Source: an uncultured Oscillospiraceae bacterium | Lineage (GTDB): Bacteria > Bacillota > Clostridia > Oscillospirales > Oscillospiraceae | Assembly (NCBI GenBank): GCA_937915075.1 | Contig: CALDMA010000021.1 | Location: forward strand, 1-5,197 | Direction: 5' to 3' | Length of the DNA stretch: 5,197 nucleotides | In this document: positions 5,089 to 5,197 of the stretch, one piece after another | Layout of the letters: every line of letters starts with the position of its first letter | How positions within the stretch are numbered: the first letter of the stretch is position 1 | Translations under genes and position numbers: made by a program | The notes under the pieces: model-generated | Told to the model about the DNA's origin: nothing | The model's database searches: none | Seen by the model: only the letters and a program-made list of their open reading frames with translations

Positions 5089-5116
5089 AAAAGGAGCAAA
5101 GCATTTGCTCCTTTTT
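5089..5116. terminator. Strong intrinsic terminator just before tRNA-Cys
   Basis: AAAAGGAGCAAA (5089-5100) pairs over 12 bp with TTTGCTCCTTTT (5104-5115) around GCA, ending in CTTTTT (5111-5116). The reverse strand also reads as a stem followed by TTTTCTTTTG, so it can work in both directions. It should end transcripts of the Val-Asp-Phe-Gly operon, yet it stands only 6 bases before tRNA-Cys. Confidence 0.85.
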
Positions 5117-5122
5117 CCATAC

Positions 5123-5197
5123 GGTGACATAGCCAAGTGGTAAGGCAAGGGTCTGCAAAACCCTCATTCCCCAGTTCAAATCTGGGTGTCACCTCCA
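5123..5197 (+). tRNA. tRNA-Cys (anticodon GCA)
   Basis: This is a complete 75-base cloverleaf ending at the last base of the window. The acceptor is GGTGACA with TGTCACC, the anticodon arm is AGGGT/ACCCT around CTGCAAA (anticodon 5155-5157), and the T arm is CCCAG/CTGGG with loop TTCAAAT. The discriminator is T and CCA is encoded at 5195-5197. No promoter fits between it and the terminator 6 bases upstream, so its expression must come from read-through or from a start before the terminator. Confidence 0.96.

Noticed and set aside
4791..5192. Several open frames on both strands over the tRNA-Phe/Gly/Cys region
   Set aside because: They translate tRNA genes and the terminator, share no family features, and have no ribosome binding sites.

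Overview
The window looks like chromosomal backbone DNA from a GC-rich Firmicute of class Clostridia, probably near Oscillospiraceae. The evidence is a YerC/YecD-type TrpR relative, a clostridial-style uracil permease, strong GGAGG-type ribosome binding sites, CCA-encoded tRNAs, and coding regions with strong G/C bias at third codon positions. This placement is inferred from sequence character; no 16S or marker-gene comparison was possible.

Layout. Bases 3-107 probably hold the last 34 codons of an unidentified membrane-like protein. Its stop codon sits inside an intrinsic terminator (99-129). A uracil/xanthine permease of the NCS2 family (203-1585, +) follows and ends at a strong terminator hairpin that also abuts the stop codon of the next gene. 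That gene (1651-2340, -) encodes a soluble DUF3298/RsiV-like protein. It is divergent from a tightly packed three-gene operon on the + strand: a YerC-family regulator (2513-2818), a class I SAM-dependent methyltransferase (2818-3567, stop and start overlapping) and the redox chaperone Hsp33 (3572-4465, 4-base gap).

From 4528 on there is a stable-RNA operon. It is driven by an exact-consensus sigma-70/sigma-A promoter (TTGACA, 17 bp, TATAAT) and followed by tRNA-Val(TAC), tRNA-Asp(GTC), tRNA-Phe(GAA) and tRNA-Gly(GCC). After 192 bp comes tRNA-Cys(GCA), which ends exactly at the window edge. All five tRNAs fold as complete cloverleaves with CCA encoded.

The most unusual region is the 192-bp gap before tRNA-Cys. 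The last 17 bases of tRNA-Gly, including CCA, recur exactly at 5066-5082. Six bases later comes a strong intrinsic terminator, and six bases after that tRNA-Cys begins. This geometry is what an element inserted into the 3' end of tRNA-Gly and later reduced to about 135 bp would leave. A partial duplication of tRNA-Gly is the main alternative. The rest of the window is ordinary core-genome content, and I see no clear new biological system.
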